64,000 nucleotides of DNA from Hemerocallis citrina. Its lineage: Eukaryota > Streptophyta > Magnoliopsida > Asparagales > Asphodelaceae. The stretch spans positions 140,572,461 to 140,636,460 of the forward strand of contig CM030361.1 of assembly GCA_017893485.1 (NCBI GenBank), written 5' to 3'. Below the pieces are notes generated by a model, which worked only from the letters and a program-made list of their open reading frames with translations, had not been told where the DNA came from and made no database searches. Shown piece after piece: positions 1 through 12,046 of this stretch; the first letter of the stretch is position 1, and each line of letters begins with the position of its first letter. A program made the translations under genes and the position numbers.

Positions 1-2647
1 TGTAATTCATCCTGCATACAAAACTGTGGGTACGTCAGTTTATTCAACCGACGATAATTATACATGGCCATCCTCTCTATGCCAGAAACAGTATAATGAA
101 TCTCATTTCTTAACAAATCGCAATCTTGTTCATAATAAGCATGTAAAATCAAAAGGGAACTTTTAGAGATGTCGTGTCGTGATTGTGCACTTAATCCTTA
201 ATGCAATTATTTAATTTTCACATGACACTAATGCACACTTGTTCGAATTCTATGCATCCCATACTACATAGGTTCGAGGGCAAGCCTCTTAATCGTTCTT
301 CATTTTTGTAGGGTTCAATCCCCCGCCATGACTTACTCTACTTCTGTAAATTCAATGCGTATCTTAGATGATTCTATGAGTACAAGCATGTATCCTGGCC
401 CCTGGAGTAGAATTTCGCGCCATGTCTTGACTCGTCAAGCATGCATTCTGCAACAATTCAGCCTCCTCCCTGAACACAATCCTCTTGCAGTCACCAAAGC
501 ATCCCATGAGCGTGACTAAAGTGCGATCATTACTGAGTTGTGCCCGCGCCATGTCTTGACTCATCAAGCATGCATTCTGCGGCTCACACACCCGCACCGT
601 ACCCTAGCTCTCATACTCATGTTTTTCTCTCACCTTCATCACCTCCACACTATGTATTAATGTTACATTAGAATCATGAATAAAATCAAGCTCTAGAGTT
701 AGCCTCTCCATCAAACCGGACTTATCATTTCATTTCACTTGACCAACCTGGTCTACTTCTCAACATCATTTCAATTCACTGCCGGGGAGACTTAGCTACT
801 CCTTCGTTCAATTTCAATTTCACAATATCCAGTTGAGCATCATCAGCTCATCATTCATTTTAGAGTCTCACGGACTTTCTCATCATGATTTAGCCTTTCA
901 TAATTATTCATTTAATTCTCAATTCTCATCTATGATTCATTTTACATAATTCATACAGCCATAAACAGAGTCCATCGACTTAAAACATAAGGTTCACAAT
1001 TACCAACAGCAAATAACCTGAATTCAAATATATCAAAGTCCACTCTGTACAGTCGACTTGGAAGAACACCAGTCGACTCATACAGTCACATACAGGATCA
1101 TTCATAAATACTCGGGATAGTCGACTGTTGTACACAACCAGTCGCCTGTCCCGCACTTTTCATGTTCATAATATTGTTCTCGTGATAGTCGACTGTTCAT
1201 CGATCAGTCGCCTGTTCTGGAGATTTCAAACAGCACAATTTTAAGTCCAGATCAGTCGACTTGCTACACGCATTCGGTCGACTATACAGATCCATTTTCC
1301 ATTAAAGAGATTATTTACAGTTCTTACATGTACTTGCATCATGATGTCAATTTAAAATATGCGTAAATTCATGTTTCATAAACAAAGTCTCTTATTGTCC
1401 AGTAGCATTACAACATGAATGTTCAGTTACTAATATGCTCTTTCTTTAGAGAAGAATACTCTAAACATGCATTCACGTAGATCATACTTTCTTACGACAA
1501 TGAAGATATAAATCTCAAGTCATCATACTGGGTCTACATAAATAAAATATCTTTATTCATGGAACTTTCAAACAGTCATATTCAGATTGAAGCACCAGTC
1601 GACTTAACACAACATCAGTCGACTGCTCCGACAATTTAAGTTATTAATCACCATTAGTTCTTTTCATTCATTTACCTTCCCTCCATCATATGTGTCACAG
1701 GGAAAAATATACATATAATAATCACACCATCATGTCTAATTTCACACATTTTTATCAGCACATTATGAAAAGTAGTGTCTCGTACCAGTCGGCTGTCTCA
1801 CATGGCAGTCGACTGTACTGACAGTCTCGCTCTCAATACTAATAGCATGTTCAAGCAATTTCAACTACATTCAATTCACTTTTGTAACATGGTATCAATC
1901 ATAGTAATTATAGTATCATTCCTACATTAGAAGTCCTGAGAAACACCCACCTTATACGAAGAAATAAACGTAATCCCGCAAAACTCATCAAAGTAGAGAA
2001 CGCCTTCTTGCTCCTTTGCTCCACACCGAGCTCCTCAGCAGTGCTGCTTGCCTCCACAGAAAAGCTCCCACACAAACTCACAAAATACTCTCTTGCAATA
2101 ATAATCTTAGAAGATTTTAGTGTAAAAGAGATAGGGAAATAGGAGAGGTATTTATACTAGGAGATAAATAGAATAGAGGGTTAAGATACATTGAGGAGTT
2201 GGAGAATCAAGGGCTGAGATCAAATCGGGAGTTGAGAAACTACCCACACCTCAAGAGTAACTACCCATGACTCAAGTCCATCACTTCCACAATCCGGCCA
2301 AGCTTGTGTCTTGTGCACGTGTACATGGAGTGCACGTGTACACACAAACCCCACTCCATAAAAATGCACATCAATACCCGGAAAAGAAGAAAAGGATGCT
2401 ACACATACAAGTTGTAGGATTTTAAATAAATAAAAGGTTAAGTTTATGGGCTTAAGTTCATTTGGGCCAAAATAAATATTTTAAAAAAGAAAATAAACAA
2501 ATTAACATTGGGCTTTAAGGAAAATACTTTATAGGAAACAATATACTTTATTCATCATGGAGAAAATAATAGTCACATGCTACACAAGCATACCATAAAA
2601 AGAGAAATAAATAATCTTTATGTATTAAGAAAAACCGGGGTATTACA
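1..2647 (-). mobile_element. 2.8-kb LTR, reverse orientation, cut by window start
   Basis: This stretch is the reverse complement of the solo LTR at 19500-22344, nearly base for base, and lacks only about 217 bp that lie beyond the window start. Its element 5' end is at 2647, where the minus strand reads TGTAATACCCCGG. A reverse TATA box lies at 2149-2156. It inserted into a Tat-type LTR that resumes at 2648. I cannot tell whether it is a solo LTR or one end of a full element. The termini resemble Tekay/Del-type chromoviruses; that assignment is inference. No gene is seen in it. Confidence 0.88.
1052..1813. repeat. Six paired GTCGAC palindrome motifs
   Basis: GTCGAC-core motifs, usually within CAGTCGACTG or a one-base variant, occur as six pairs starting at 1052/1072, 1120/1141, 1188/1207, 1255/1277, 1598/1618 and 1788/1808. 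Spacing within a pair is 19-22 bp. The same pairs are present in the twin LTR at 19500-22344, and a similar set lies in the unrelated solo LTR at 26546-28254. Confidence 0.85.
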
Positions 2648-3132
2648 CCCGTCGTTCACCTGTAAAAAGTGCGAGACACCGGGGTTGATCCCGGCGACAC
2701 ACCCTCCGATGCTCAAGTCAGTAACTAGAAGTGATTATGAAAGAGCGTAAATTGGCAAAAGATTGATTACCTCTTAATGGAGATGGTTGGGGGGTATTTA
2801 TAGGCGTCGTTGGGGTCAGATTAGGAATGTAATCCCTGTGGTTAGATAAGGAATGTAATCCCTAATCCCCAGTGAAAGGATTGATATGAATCTAGGCCGT
2901 TGATTAGGATTAATCAGAAACCCTAATTCTATCCTGCTGGACTGGGTTTGCTGCGGGTTGAAACCCGCAACCAGTTGAGGTAGATCCGTTCGCGGGTTAA
3001 TGGATCTTTGAGGAGGAGAACCAGTACCCGCTTCAGACCCATTGGTAGGTGAAATTACCATTTTACCCACAGGCTTTAAGATTCGTTCTTGATTTGGACG
3101 GTTCCGATTTAACCCCATTTTTAGCCATATCA
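2648..3132 (-). mobile_element. Fragment of a Tat-type LTR (third copy of the 7939/29956 family)
   Basis: The stretch aligns with the LTRs at 7939-8543 and 29956-30549 from the point matching about 8047 to the end (GCCATATCA at 3132). It includes the CGCCGGGA-type motif and a reverse TATA at about 2796-2803. The rest is missing because the 2.8-kb LTR at 1-2647 landed here. It is an older, more diverged copy than the two LTRs of the main Tat element. Confidence 0.85.
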
Positions 3133-3655
3133 GCCACTCTTCTCCGTAGATCCAGACTACTCCTCCACAACTATTTTTTTACACCGCCCTGTAGGAGTGA
3201 GGGGCTTGTGATATGGAATAGAGAGAGTGGCACAATTAGGGCCCTCAGATCTCCTCAAAACCCGCTTTCCTGCGATCATCAGGTCCAGCATCAGGTTGGG
3301 CTTCAACCAGTTCAGGCCCAGGGGTAAATGGGTTCAACCCGGTCCACTACGGTCTCAGACCCGTTTACCCCTGTCTATAAATACCAGCCCCCCTCCTCAC
3401 TTTAAAAAAATAATAAACTTTTCTCCACCTGAATCCTATATACTGTTACTTTCTCAGTAACTGACTAGATCGTTGGAGGGCCTGTCGCCGGGACTTCTCT
3501 CGGTGTATCTAGGCAGTGTGCAGGTACACAAGGCCGAGCCGAGCTACTAGATCCGAGCGGAGCGTCCGGCCTCTACCTCTCTCCTGCTACTCCCGAGCCA
3601 TCCTTTTTCCTAAGGTCGGATGGACGGCAATACCACAACTTTCCCTTCATAAATT
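3133..3655 (+). mobile_element. Polypurine tract and 3' LTR of a forward Tat-type element
   Basis: A purine-rich tract ending GAGTGAGGGGCTTG (about 3192-3208) runs directly into TGATATGG at 3209, which is how 3' LTRs of this lineage begin. Inside are a TATA box (CTATAAATAC, about 3375) and the motif CTGTCGCCGGGAC near 3482. It is a different subfamily from, and opposite in orientation to, the LTR at 2648-3132. The right end near 3655 is approximate. The upstream internal region is missing. Confidence 0.6.
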
Positions 3656-3948
3656 ACAAGAACTCACACCTACTGCTCCCACATCTTAAAAATAAACAGC
3701 ATCAGTGACAAAGGTACTATTGTACAAAATTGATTTCGGAAAATTGCTTTTCTTCTAGTTCAAGGTTGAATGAGAACTTGATTCTTTTATTTGACTTTAG
3801 TCCATCATAGTTGGACCACAAGCAGCATATAAGCTTTGGTTTCCATCAAAAAAGAGAATTTATTGTCAAAAATATCAAAACAAAATTAGAGAAATATGTT
3901 TTTGGAAAAGATTTCGATATAAGGGTAGGGTGCTAATTTCCTCCCAAC
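3656..3948. other. Unassigned AT-rich sequence
   Basis: I see no gene, open frame of note or recognisable repeat between the LTR fragment and the AT-rich repeat that follows. Confidence 0.5.
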
Positions 3949-4388
3949 ATCTCTAATAATAATCTCTAATATATCTAATCTCTAATATTGTAATGGAAGA
4001 AGGCCTTAGTGTCATTTGTAAATCTATCAACGCGTACATTGTATGTGCATAACTAATATGAAGGATGTTTCAGGTTTGAGTCCTCACTACGTCATATTTT
4101 TTTACTTTATTTTTTTAAAAAATATATTAAATATGCACCATGCGTGTAAATTATCTATCTATACTATAATATATAATAACTATTATAATGGAAGGGTTGG
4201 AGTTATAAATCTATCTACTTACGTGCAACTCTGATGTGTCTAATTTATATACAAATATTTGTACTCATTTACCAATTTAAATTGCTTGTTTTCGTTGATA
4301 TTGTCTATAATTCATCTTATTTCTATAAGATTTCATTTTATTAATTATTTTTAAAGAAATAATATTTTTGATGCAAAAAGTAAAGATT
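3949..4388. repeat. AT-rich dispersed repeats, possibly Helitron-derived
   Basis: The block around 3990-4070 (TAATGGAAGAAGG, then GTGTCATTTG, then CATAACTAATATGAA) is matched in direct orientation at 31503-31575. A second unit starts about 4158 with TCTATACTATAATATATAAT and GGGTTGGAGTT, matched in inverted orientation at 31328-31350. Such TC-rich starts and the later CGTG/CACG hairpin ends resemble small non-autonomous Helitrons. The class is inference; the repetition is seen. Confidence 0.45.
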
Positions 4389-5868
4389 TGTGAAAAAAAA
4401 TCAACAAACAAAGTAAAACTATGGATTTATCAATTTTTATTGTTTTGTTGAGTTAAAAGTGCTTAATTAATTTTATTTTATTTAAAAATCCTAATTTCTG
4501 GTATTATTTTGTGTATGCAGCAGAACGTGGTTGGCAGAAAAGGAAGAAAAGAAAGAAAGAGAAGGAAATAAAATTCTGGATTAAAAAGGAAGGAAATAAA
4601 TGAAGAGAAATGACTTTTCTGCAAAAAGTACAAACCCTAATTCTCTCTTTCTGTTCACTATAAATACAAGCACAGGGAGAGAGAAGAACTCAGGAGGTGA
4701 CGGCTAATCATAAACAAATAAAAATTAACAAAAAAAGTTAAGAGAGAGAACCATCTCTTTTCACTTTGGCGTGCGGCTTCAAGAGAAAAAAAAGGGAGAG
4801 AGAGAAGAAGAAGCACAGCACAGGTGGGCCCCTCTTTTCATTCATTCCTGCGGCTCAGGTGGCGTGGAATCCGAAGCCAAGGAGAAGTGGTGATTTGACG
4901 CGACATGCGTGACAGGCCTGGAGCTGACGTGGCGGCCCTCTGCATTGTGGAATTCAGCGCTGGGTTGGAGAAGACAGTGAACCTTGACGAGACAGTTGAC
5001 GTGACAGTGCAGACGACAGCGACCGCTCGACACGACAGCACTTGTGACAGAGGTGTTGACTCGGTTGACTACAGCTGACGTGGCGGCTGACATCTTTTGG
5101 CTCCGGATTTTGAGACAGAAGAGGGGTTTGCATTATTTTTATTTCTTTTGTGTATCTCTTCTTCTCTATAATTTTAATGCAATCCCAAAGATTTTTATTA
5201 ATTGCAAATTGAACATGAACTGAATTTATTGTTCTAGAGGCTAAAATATAGCCGAATTTTATAGAACATATTACTCTATTTTTCCTAGTTGTGTTTTAAT
5301 TTTTATTATTTATACGTACAACATGGTGGAAAGACATTTGTATAATTTTTCAAATCATAAAGAGACCGAACAGGTTATTTGTGATTAATAAAAATTAACA
5401 CCATATATTGGAGGACGTGACCGTTAAGAAATCCAAATTTTCAATTAATAATTTGATGGATAGGCGAAGAATTAGTTGACAATACTTTTTAGACTACGTG
5501 GATAGAGTGGTTAATATCTTTAGGATTTTGGTCTACAATTTGGAAAGATAATATCTTTAATTCATAAGGAGTTATAATTTGTGTGTGTGATAAACGAGGG
5601 GAACCAAGAGCCCTAGAACTAATTTTACCATTAACAACTTACAAGAGCTTCATTGTTTCATAGCCCTCTCCCTCTTCACCAATTTAGTTAATTTTAGTTA
5701 GATTAAGTTAATTTAGTTGTTTTATCATTTATAAAATTCGATCTTCCAAATAGTGATTAATCTAGTGATATCGGTACTCGATAAAATATCTAGTCCCTGT
5801 GGGTTCGACACTCTATTCACTTACTATATTACTTGTGCGATTTTGTACACTTGCAAAAATTCATATCA
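4389..5868 (+). mobile_element. 5' LTR of an Athila-like element
   Basis: The LTR ends at TTCATATCA (5868), six bases before a perfect 18-nt tRNA-Asp primer-binding site. Its start is placed at TGTGAAAAA because the right-hand LTR remnant at 31242 begins with the same GTGAAAAA...ATCAACAAAC segment. A TATA box (CTATAAATA) lies at about 4658. The last 100 bases carry the 'TCCCTGTGGGTTCGACAC' signature common near the ends of Athila LTRs. Small reading frames inside it (for example 4838-5093 minus) are not believed to be genes. Confidence 0.7.
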
Positions 5869-5874
5869 AGTTTT

Positions 5875-5892
5875 TGGCGCCGTTGCCGGGGA
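5875..5892 (+). other. Primer-binding site (tRNA-Asp)
   Basis: TGGCGCCGTTGCCGGGGA is complementary to the 3' end of plant tRNA-Asp(GTC), as is usual for Athila elements. It fixes the orientation and the 5' LTR boundary. Confidence 0.9.
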
Positions 5893-6090
5893 CTAGTTAT
5901 TCTTTTATTGATATTGAAAATTGCTAGATTATTGCTAGTTTGGATTTTTTTGTAATTATTTTTATTTTATTTTACATCTTTATTTTTTTTTGACTAACTT
6001 TTACTTTTATTTATTTATTATTTTTTTTTTTAGTTTTTCTATTTTTTTCTTTTTCAATACTTATATTTCAGAACATACACGTACATTATT

Positions 6091-7751
6091 ATGGGGAACG
6101 ATGAAAACAGGCCTTTAAGAGACTACGCTATGCCCTCAATTTACGAAGCAAGCATAAAGAAGCCGGTTATTGAAGCTAATGATTTTGAGATTGAACCGGA
6201 GATTATTCCAATGATTCATAAGAATGTTCAATTTTAGGGACTACCGCACGAGGATCCTTATGCTCACATTGAAAACTTTCTAGAAATTTGTGACACTTTC
6301 AAGCACAACGGAGTATCAGATGATGCAATCAGATTGAGACTTTTTCCTTTTTCACTACGAGATAAGGTGGTAGTATTACTACTTGGGAGGGACTTGCACA
6401 AAAATTTTTGGCTAAGTATTTCCCGCAGGCAAAGATAGCTAAGCTAAGAAATGATATTTGCACATTTACTCAATTTGAGACTGAGTCTTTGTATGATACA
6501 TGGGAAAGGTACAAAGAGTTATTGAGAAAATGTCCTAATCATGAACTACCGAAATGGCTGCAAATGCAAACATTCTATAATGGTTTGGGAGTTACACATA
6601 GATCTATAGTTGACGCAGCAGCTGGTGATGCACTTATGAGCAAAACTTACCAAGCAGCCTATGATATTTTAGAGGAAATGACATCAAATCATTACCAGTG
6701 GTCTTCAGAGAGAACAATGCCAAGAAACGTGGCTGGAGTTTTTGAACTTGATCATTTTTCTACTTTAAATATAAAAAATAATATTTTATCTAAACAAGTA
6801 GAAAATATAAATTTTAATGCTATTCATTCTAATATGATTTGTTATCTTTGTGCAGGAAATCATTCAAATTCAGATTGTCAAGTGGGGAACCCTTTTGCTC
6901 CATCAAATGTCGAACATGCAAATTTTGTGTCAAACTTTCAAATGCAAAACAATCATTATGCAAACACATACAATCAAGAATGGAGAAACACCCCCAATTA
7001 TCCAATGAACTACAATCAAGGAGCAGTTATACAACCTCAAAATTTTTCACAGTAAGAAAAGAAGCCGACACTTGAAGACATGTTTATGCACTACATGCAA
7101 AGGGCAGAACAACACATACAAAAAAATGTTGCAAATTCAACTTCGGCTTCCATTCACAATCTTGAGGTACAAATTAGTCAAATTTCAAATATTCTTAATG
7201 ACAAAACTGCAGGAACATTACCAAGCAACACAGTTGTCAACCCCACGGAAGATTTTCAGGCAATAACACTAAGCAGCGGGAGGACAATTGAGCAACCACA
7301 AGAAGAAAATGGCGAATAGAATGTGGTTGAAAAGCGAAGTGAGAATGAACAAATTGTGGAGGAACAAATTCAGCATGAGCAAGTAACTTTTGAAGTTTTT
7401 AATTTCATAAATTTTCCTCCTGAAGAACAGTCATCTATTCAAGTAAGTGAAACTCATTTAATTGTGGGCGAGAAACATAAGGCTGAAAATGAAAAATCAC
7501 CAATTGAAGTATGTCCAACAAATGCAGAAATTTTTGAAACTAAGAAAGAAAATATTTTTGAACATGTCATGTATTTGGATGCTGAACCTTCTATTTATTC
7601 ATTTTTTCAGCATAAAGTCAAAGAGGTGGGGGAATCAAAGACATCATCATCACGAAGGAAACGCCTCAAATTGGAGCTTGAACCTGATCCACACCTGAAG
7701 AGAAAAATTAGAAATGATGCTTTAATGTTGTTGGATCTTGGCGTTACATAA
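6091..7751 (+). pseudogene. Athila-type gag, broken
   Basis: This is the capsid/nucleocapsid precursor of an Athila-lineage Ty3 element; in a live element it packages the RNA into virus-like particles in the cytoplasm. Visible parts are the gag core (LYDTWERYKELLRKCPNHEL near 6488, then SIVDAAAGDALMSKTY near 6604) and a zinc-knuckle-like CYLC...H...C at 6838-6876, one residue shorter than the canonical CX2CX4HX4C. Breaks are an in-frame TAG at 6235, a frameshift between about 6375 and 6400, and stops at 7053 and 7317. The frame before 6408 differs by two bases from the rest. No protease, reverse transcriptase or integrase follows: after 7751 the sequence passes into what looks like the 3' non-coding part of the element. 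Confidence 0.85.
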
Positions 7752-7938
7752 CCATCTCACCCCATGTCTGGCTGAAGACTTAAAACTTAGCGCTTCTTGG
7801 GAGGCAACCCATGTTTTCTTTTATTGCATTTAGTTTTGATTTATCTTTTAGTTTATTTTATTTTAATTTTTGATTTTATTTTGTAGGATTGCATAAACTT
7901 TGAAAGTCGCCGGGCGGAGCTATTTTGAACATCTTCAT
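7752..7938 (+). mobile_element. Athila element 3' region, left part
   Basis: The stretch contains the CTTCTTGGGAGGCAACCC segment that I recall from 3' non-coding regions of Athila-like elements. It runs to the TTCAT target duplicate (7934-7938) at which the Tat element inserted, and continues at 30551. Confidence 0.6.
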
Positions 7939-8543
7939 TGTTGCCGCTGAATCTGGTGTGGGGGCAAACAGATAGTATTTGTGGATTCTTGGGAAACTTT
8001 GAATAACAAACCTGTTACCTGTTCCGTCGGAGTTTGACCGTTGCTCCCGCCGTTCACCTGCAAAAAGTGCGAGACACCGGGGTTGTTCCCGGCGACGCAC
8101 CCTCCGACGCTCAAGTCAGTAATCAGAAGTGATTATGAAAGAGCGTAAAACTGGTAAAAGATTGATTATCTCTTAATGGAGATGGATGGGGGGTATTTAT
8201 AGGCGCCACTGGGATCAGATTAGGAATGTAATCCCTATGGTTAGATAAGGAATGTAATCCCTAATCCCCAGTGAAAGGATAGATATGAATCAGGGCCGTT
8301 GATTATGATTAATCAGAAACCCTAATTCTATCCTTTCTGGACCGGGTTTGCTGCGGGTTGAAACCCGCACCCAGTTGAGATAGATCCGTTCGCGGGTTAG
8401 TGGGTCTTTGATGAGGAGAACCAGTACCCGCTTCAGACCCATTGGTAGGTAAAATTACCATTTTACCCCTGGGCTTCAAGATTGCTTCAAGATTCATGCC
8501 CGATTTGGATGGTTCCGATTTAACCCTATTTTTAGCCATATCA
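7939..8543 (-). repeat. 3' LTR of the Tat element
   Basis: It starts TGTTGCCGCTG and ends GCCATATCA on the plus strand, 605 bp. It differs in length from the other LTR by an 11-bp tandem duplication (CTTCAAGATTG, about 8474-8494). A reverse TATA box (TATTTATAGG) is at about 8194. Confidence 0.93.
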
Positions 8544-8563
8544 CGAGCCCCCCACTCCCGAAG
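8544..8563 (-). other. Polypurine tract of the Tat element
   Basis: On the minus strand CTTCGGGAGTGGGGGGCTCG abuts the 3' LTR. Comparable tracts abut the LTRs at 3209 and 37110. Confidence 0.8.
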
Positions 8564-9089
8564 ACTGAGTTTGATCAGCCTTTGAGGAGTAGTTTTACTG
8601 TTTTAATGGCTATTGGAATTGTATCGGAGTCCAAAATGGAAGGTTTTGAATCTTTGAAGGAGGTAGTGCAGTGATTTTTCAAGTTGATTGCACTCTGAGT
8701 TGCTCCTGAGCTCTTCTGGTCATGTGGTGTTTTCGCAGGAATATTCGTTTAACTTTGCGAAGTGTCGATTCGTCGTTCGGGGGTCTTAACAGATTGTCCT
8801 TGGCAATAACTACTTGCTTGGGGATTAAAAAATGTTTCTCCAACTTTATAATTATTTTCTAGGAGTTTTCCTTAACTTTCCCGAATTTTTAATTGTTTTT
8901 TTGCAATTTTTTGGCGAATGGCTCGGTTGTTTCCTTCGTTGTGCGGCCTACGTGCTTTTAACTCACTGCCGACCCCTTCGAGCGCTTGCTGCCAAGGAGG
9001 CCGAAGCTCATGGGTGGTTCGGTGCCATTTACCGAAGAGCAGAGGCACCTCGGCCAGGTTGTAGGTGCGGAGAGGGAGTTCGGTGAGGT
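8564..9089. other. Tat element, spacer before the repeat array
   Basis: No convincing gene is seen. Short frames on both strands lack any recognisable motif. Confidence 0.5.
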
Positions 9090-9625
9090 CCGGGGTAGTT
9101 CTTTTCATGTAACATGGTCGGTGTCAAGGACGCTCGGCAGCATGTGCCGAGGTCCAAATTTTCCATGTAACATGGTCGGTGTCAAGAACGCTCGGCAGCA
9201 TGTGCTGAGGTCCAAATTTTTCATGTAACATGGTCGGTGTCAAGAACGCTTGGCAGCGTGTGCCGAGTTCCAAATTTTCCATGTAGCATAGTCGGTGTCA
9301 AGAACGCTCGGCAGCATGTGCCGAGGTCCAAATTTTCCATGTAACATGGTCGCTGTCAAGAATGCTCGGCAGCATGTGCCGAGGTCCAACTTTCCATGTA
9401 ACATGGTCGGTGGCAAGAACGCTCAGCAGCTTGTGCCGAGGTCCAACTTTCCGTGTAACATGGTCGGTGGCAAGAATGCTCGGCAGCATGTGCCGAGGTC
9501 CAACTTTCCATGTAACATGGTCGGTGGCAAGAATGCTCGGCAGCTTGTGCCGAAGTTCAACTTTCCATGTAACATGGTCGGTGGCAAGAACGCTCGGCAG
9601 CTTGTGCCGAGGTCCTGACTTGTCG
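9090..9625 (+). repeat. Tandem array, about 58-60-bp unit, nine copies
   Basis: The unit contains CATGTAACATGGTCGGTG, CAAGAACGCTCGGCAG and TGTGCCGAGGTCCAA. It lies between the 3' LTR and the TATA box of the antisense gene. Frames running through it on both strands (9295-9618 plus, 9423-9767 minus) are products of the repeat, not genes. Confidence 0.9.
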
Positions 9626-9900
9626 TTTTTGGTGGAGAACGCCCAACAGAGTTGGCGGCTTCTGCGCTTCTGACAGATGTGGCAGCCATTAAATGTGATG
9701 GCTTCTGAACTTCTGACAGCTCTGACGGATGTGACGCTAATTTAATGCGATGACCTCTGAGCTCCAATCAGATGGGACAGTAATTAATGCAATGTGCGGC
9801 TTGGCATGGTAAACGAGGCGACGGCTCAGATTGCATTTGTCGCTTTGTTTAAATGGGCTAGTAGTCTGGGCCCATTAACATCGTTTTGCGCGCCTCGTTC

Positions 9901-9907
9901 TATAAAA
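9901..9907 (+). promoter_or_regulatory. Probable TATA box of the antisense gene
   Basis: TATAAAA stands 160 bp upstream of the ATG at 10068, followed by a C/T-rich leader. It faces away from the retrotransposon's own promoter, so the antisense gene probably has its own transcript. Confidence 0.55.
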
Positions 9908-10067
9908 CCTTACCCCCCCTCTCATTTTTCACTTCTCCACTTTTTTACTCAGACGGTGATTTGTGCTTAGCGAGAGCTCCAGGTGATCGTCGTCCGTTTT
10001 CTGGTGAAGTTTCCGACTGCAGATCTCTTTAAGGTAATTTATACTTAGTTCCTTTCTAAGTATAAAT

Positions 10068-12046
10068 ATGTCTCTTTCCTCTGTCTCCGAGTCGTCTTCT
10101 TCTTGGTCCGAGCCCTCCCCTTAAGTTGCCGAAGCTCGCACTCCGAGTCACCCAGATAAGGATAAGAAGGTGTTTGGTCGAGATACGATCGTGGAGGATC
10201 CAAAGCGCATGGGGCCGTTTGGCAGATTGCCGGGACCGCTGACTGGGCTTCACAGAGTTCGAGAACTTCCGGAGGAACATGCCGAGCGTATTGTTCACGG
10301 GAGGAGGAGGACTTTTGATGAGAATGAGGCGAGGGAGACGACTGAGGCTGATGAGACGGTGTCTATCCTCAGCGAAGAAGACTTGGCAGTGATCCGACAT
10401 TGTTTCCACATTCCGGAGGTGTACAAACTTATGCTGCCGGGTCCCGAGGTTAGGGCCAACTCGCCACTGCCAGTGACTATGTGTTGCTGGCCGGTTGATG
10501 CCTTTATCGCCGGGGCTCGGCTACCTCTCCATCCGTTCGCGACCCTTGTTCTTAGGTGGTTTGGGGTCAGCCCCATCCAACTTATGCCGAACGCGTGGAG
10601 AGTCATCAATGGTTTCATGCTTTACTGCCAAGCCGCTGGGATCGAGCCGGAGCTGAGTGTACTTCGGACAATCTACCGGCTTCATCAAACGAATCGGTCG
10701 GAGTTCCAGTATTACTTGGCCCCGAGACATGGTGGTAGGCTCATTATATGCCCCGACTCCATAAAGCAATGGCGTGATAAATTTTTGATAGTGCGGAGTG
10801 CGGAGGCCTGGCCTATTCCCTCTAGTTGGGTGGAGGAGGTGCCGAAGAGGTTGAAGGCATTGCCAAAGCTTCGCCCCGAAGATGAAGAGGCAGTTCGGAC
10901 ACTTCTTGAACAGCCGAAGTACGATTGGCGGGAGCTGACCGAAGGTGTTCTATTCAGGGGAGGGCTCTGCCGCGTAGATCCCAGTACGCGGCTTCTTCTA
11001 TGTTTCCGTCATTTCTTTTTCATACTTCATCTTTTACGACTTGTATTCCGCTAACAAACTTCGTTTTTAATGCAGAGGCGATGGACTACGAGGCTGTGCT
11101 GGCATTGAGGGCTGGTCTTGCTAGCAAGGCGACAAAGAAGCGCAAGAGGGTGGCCTCCAAGTTGCCGACCGTGAAGGCTCCGAGGGTCACGGAGGTGGTC
11201 AAGGAGGTGGAGACCGTGGCGAGCCCGACCGTGGCCACAGGAGTTGCCTCGGCGTCAACCGAGGTCGGTGACTTTCCGATCGCCGCAGCCCTCAAGATGG
11301 CGACGCCCCCCTCACAGTGGCGGCCGAGGAGCTCCTGACCGAGGAGCACAAGAAGATCCATGTTCCGGACTAGAAGGTTCGGAAACATGACGGGTTCCTG
11401 GGCGACTCCTTGGCGAGCATGCAGGTGATCAAGCACCTGGCGACACCGAAGGATCGGGCTGCCATGGAGGCCGGGCTGGCAGGCGACGATGTCATCGAGA
11501 TTGCTCGTTCGGCGGTCTCGGTAAGTGTAGAATTTTTGGCATCATTGGTTTTTCTTATGTCTAATTTCTCTAACTCTTTGAACACCTCGTTTTCTGTCGC
11601 AGATCATCATCCACTTTGGTCACCTCTCGGAGAGGTTGATGGCTCTGGAGAAGGAGCTGAAGCAGGAGGCCGACCGAACTCGAACGAATAAAACTCGCAT
11701 GGGGAACGAGCTCGACAAGCTTAGGGTCGAGTTCGAGGAGAGGACGACGAGGGTCGAGTACCTTGAGGGTCTGGTCGCAAAGCTGGAGGGCGACCTTCTT
11801 CGCTAGAAGGAGGAGGCGGCAAAACAATTGGCCGAAGCGACGGAGGCCAAGGCTGTCGCTGTGAATGAGGCCGAGGAGGCCACTATGGTGAAGGCGCAAG
11901 GCTTTCTCGCCCAGAACATGGCCAAAGCCTATGCTGACGCCCTCGCCCGGGTGTCAAAGGCATACCCCGGGGTGGACTGCTCGGGATGGAGGTTGTTCCA
12001 GGGCCACGTCGAAGGCTTTGACCTCGAGTCGGAGGGAGAAGAATAA
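10068..12046 (+). pseudogene. Antisense gene of the Tat element, transposase_28-like
   Basis: This is a spliced gene on the strand opposite to gag-pol. Exons are 10068-10973, 11076-11520 and 11603-12046; introns 10974-11075 (weak GTAGAT donor, TGCAG acceptor) and 11521-11602 (GTAAGT...GCAG). Exon 1 starts MSLSSVSESSSSW and carries the conserved block with PVDAF...LPLHPF...PNAWRVINGFMLYC near 10492-10628. From memory this matches the plant domain called 'putative gypsy-type transposon' (transposase_28). Exon 2 has the basic cluster KKRKR, a likely nuclear signal, and HLATPKDRAAM. Exon 3 is a heptad-like, charged coiled coil. Breaks are TAA at 10122, a frameshift near 11315, and stops at about 11371 and 11804. 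Family role is unknown: additional ORFs antisense to gag-pol are described in Tat elements without a proven function. A decayed relative is in the element at 36635-44303. Confidence 0.75.

Noticed and set aside
4838..5093. Minus-strand frames in the Athila LTR
   Set aside because: Short, no motif, inside an LTR, and start codons uncertain.
9295..9767. Repetitive frames on both strands with Cys/Arg-rich periodic peptides
   Set aside because: They are read-outs of the 58-60-bp tandem array, open on both strands because the unit lacks stops.
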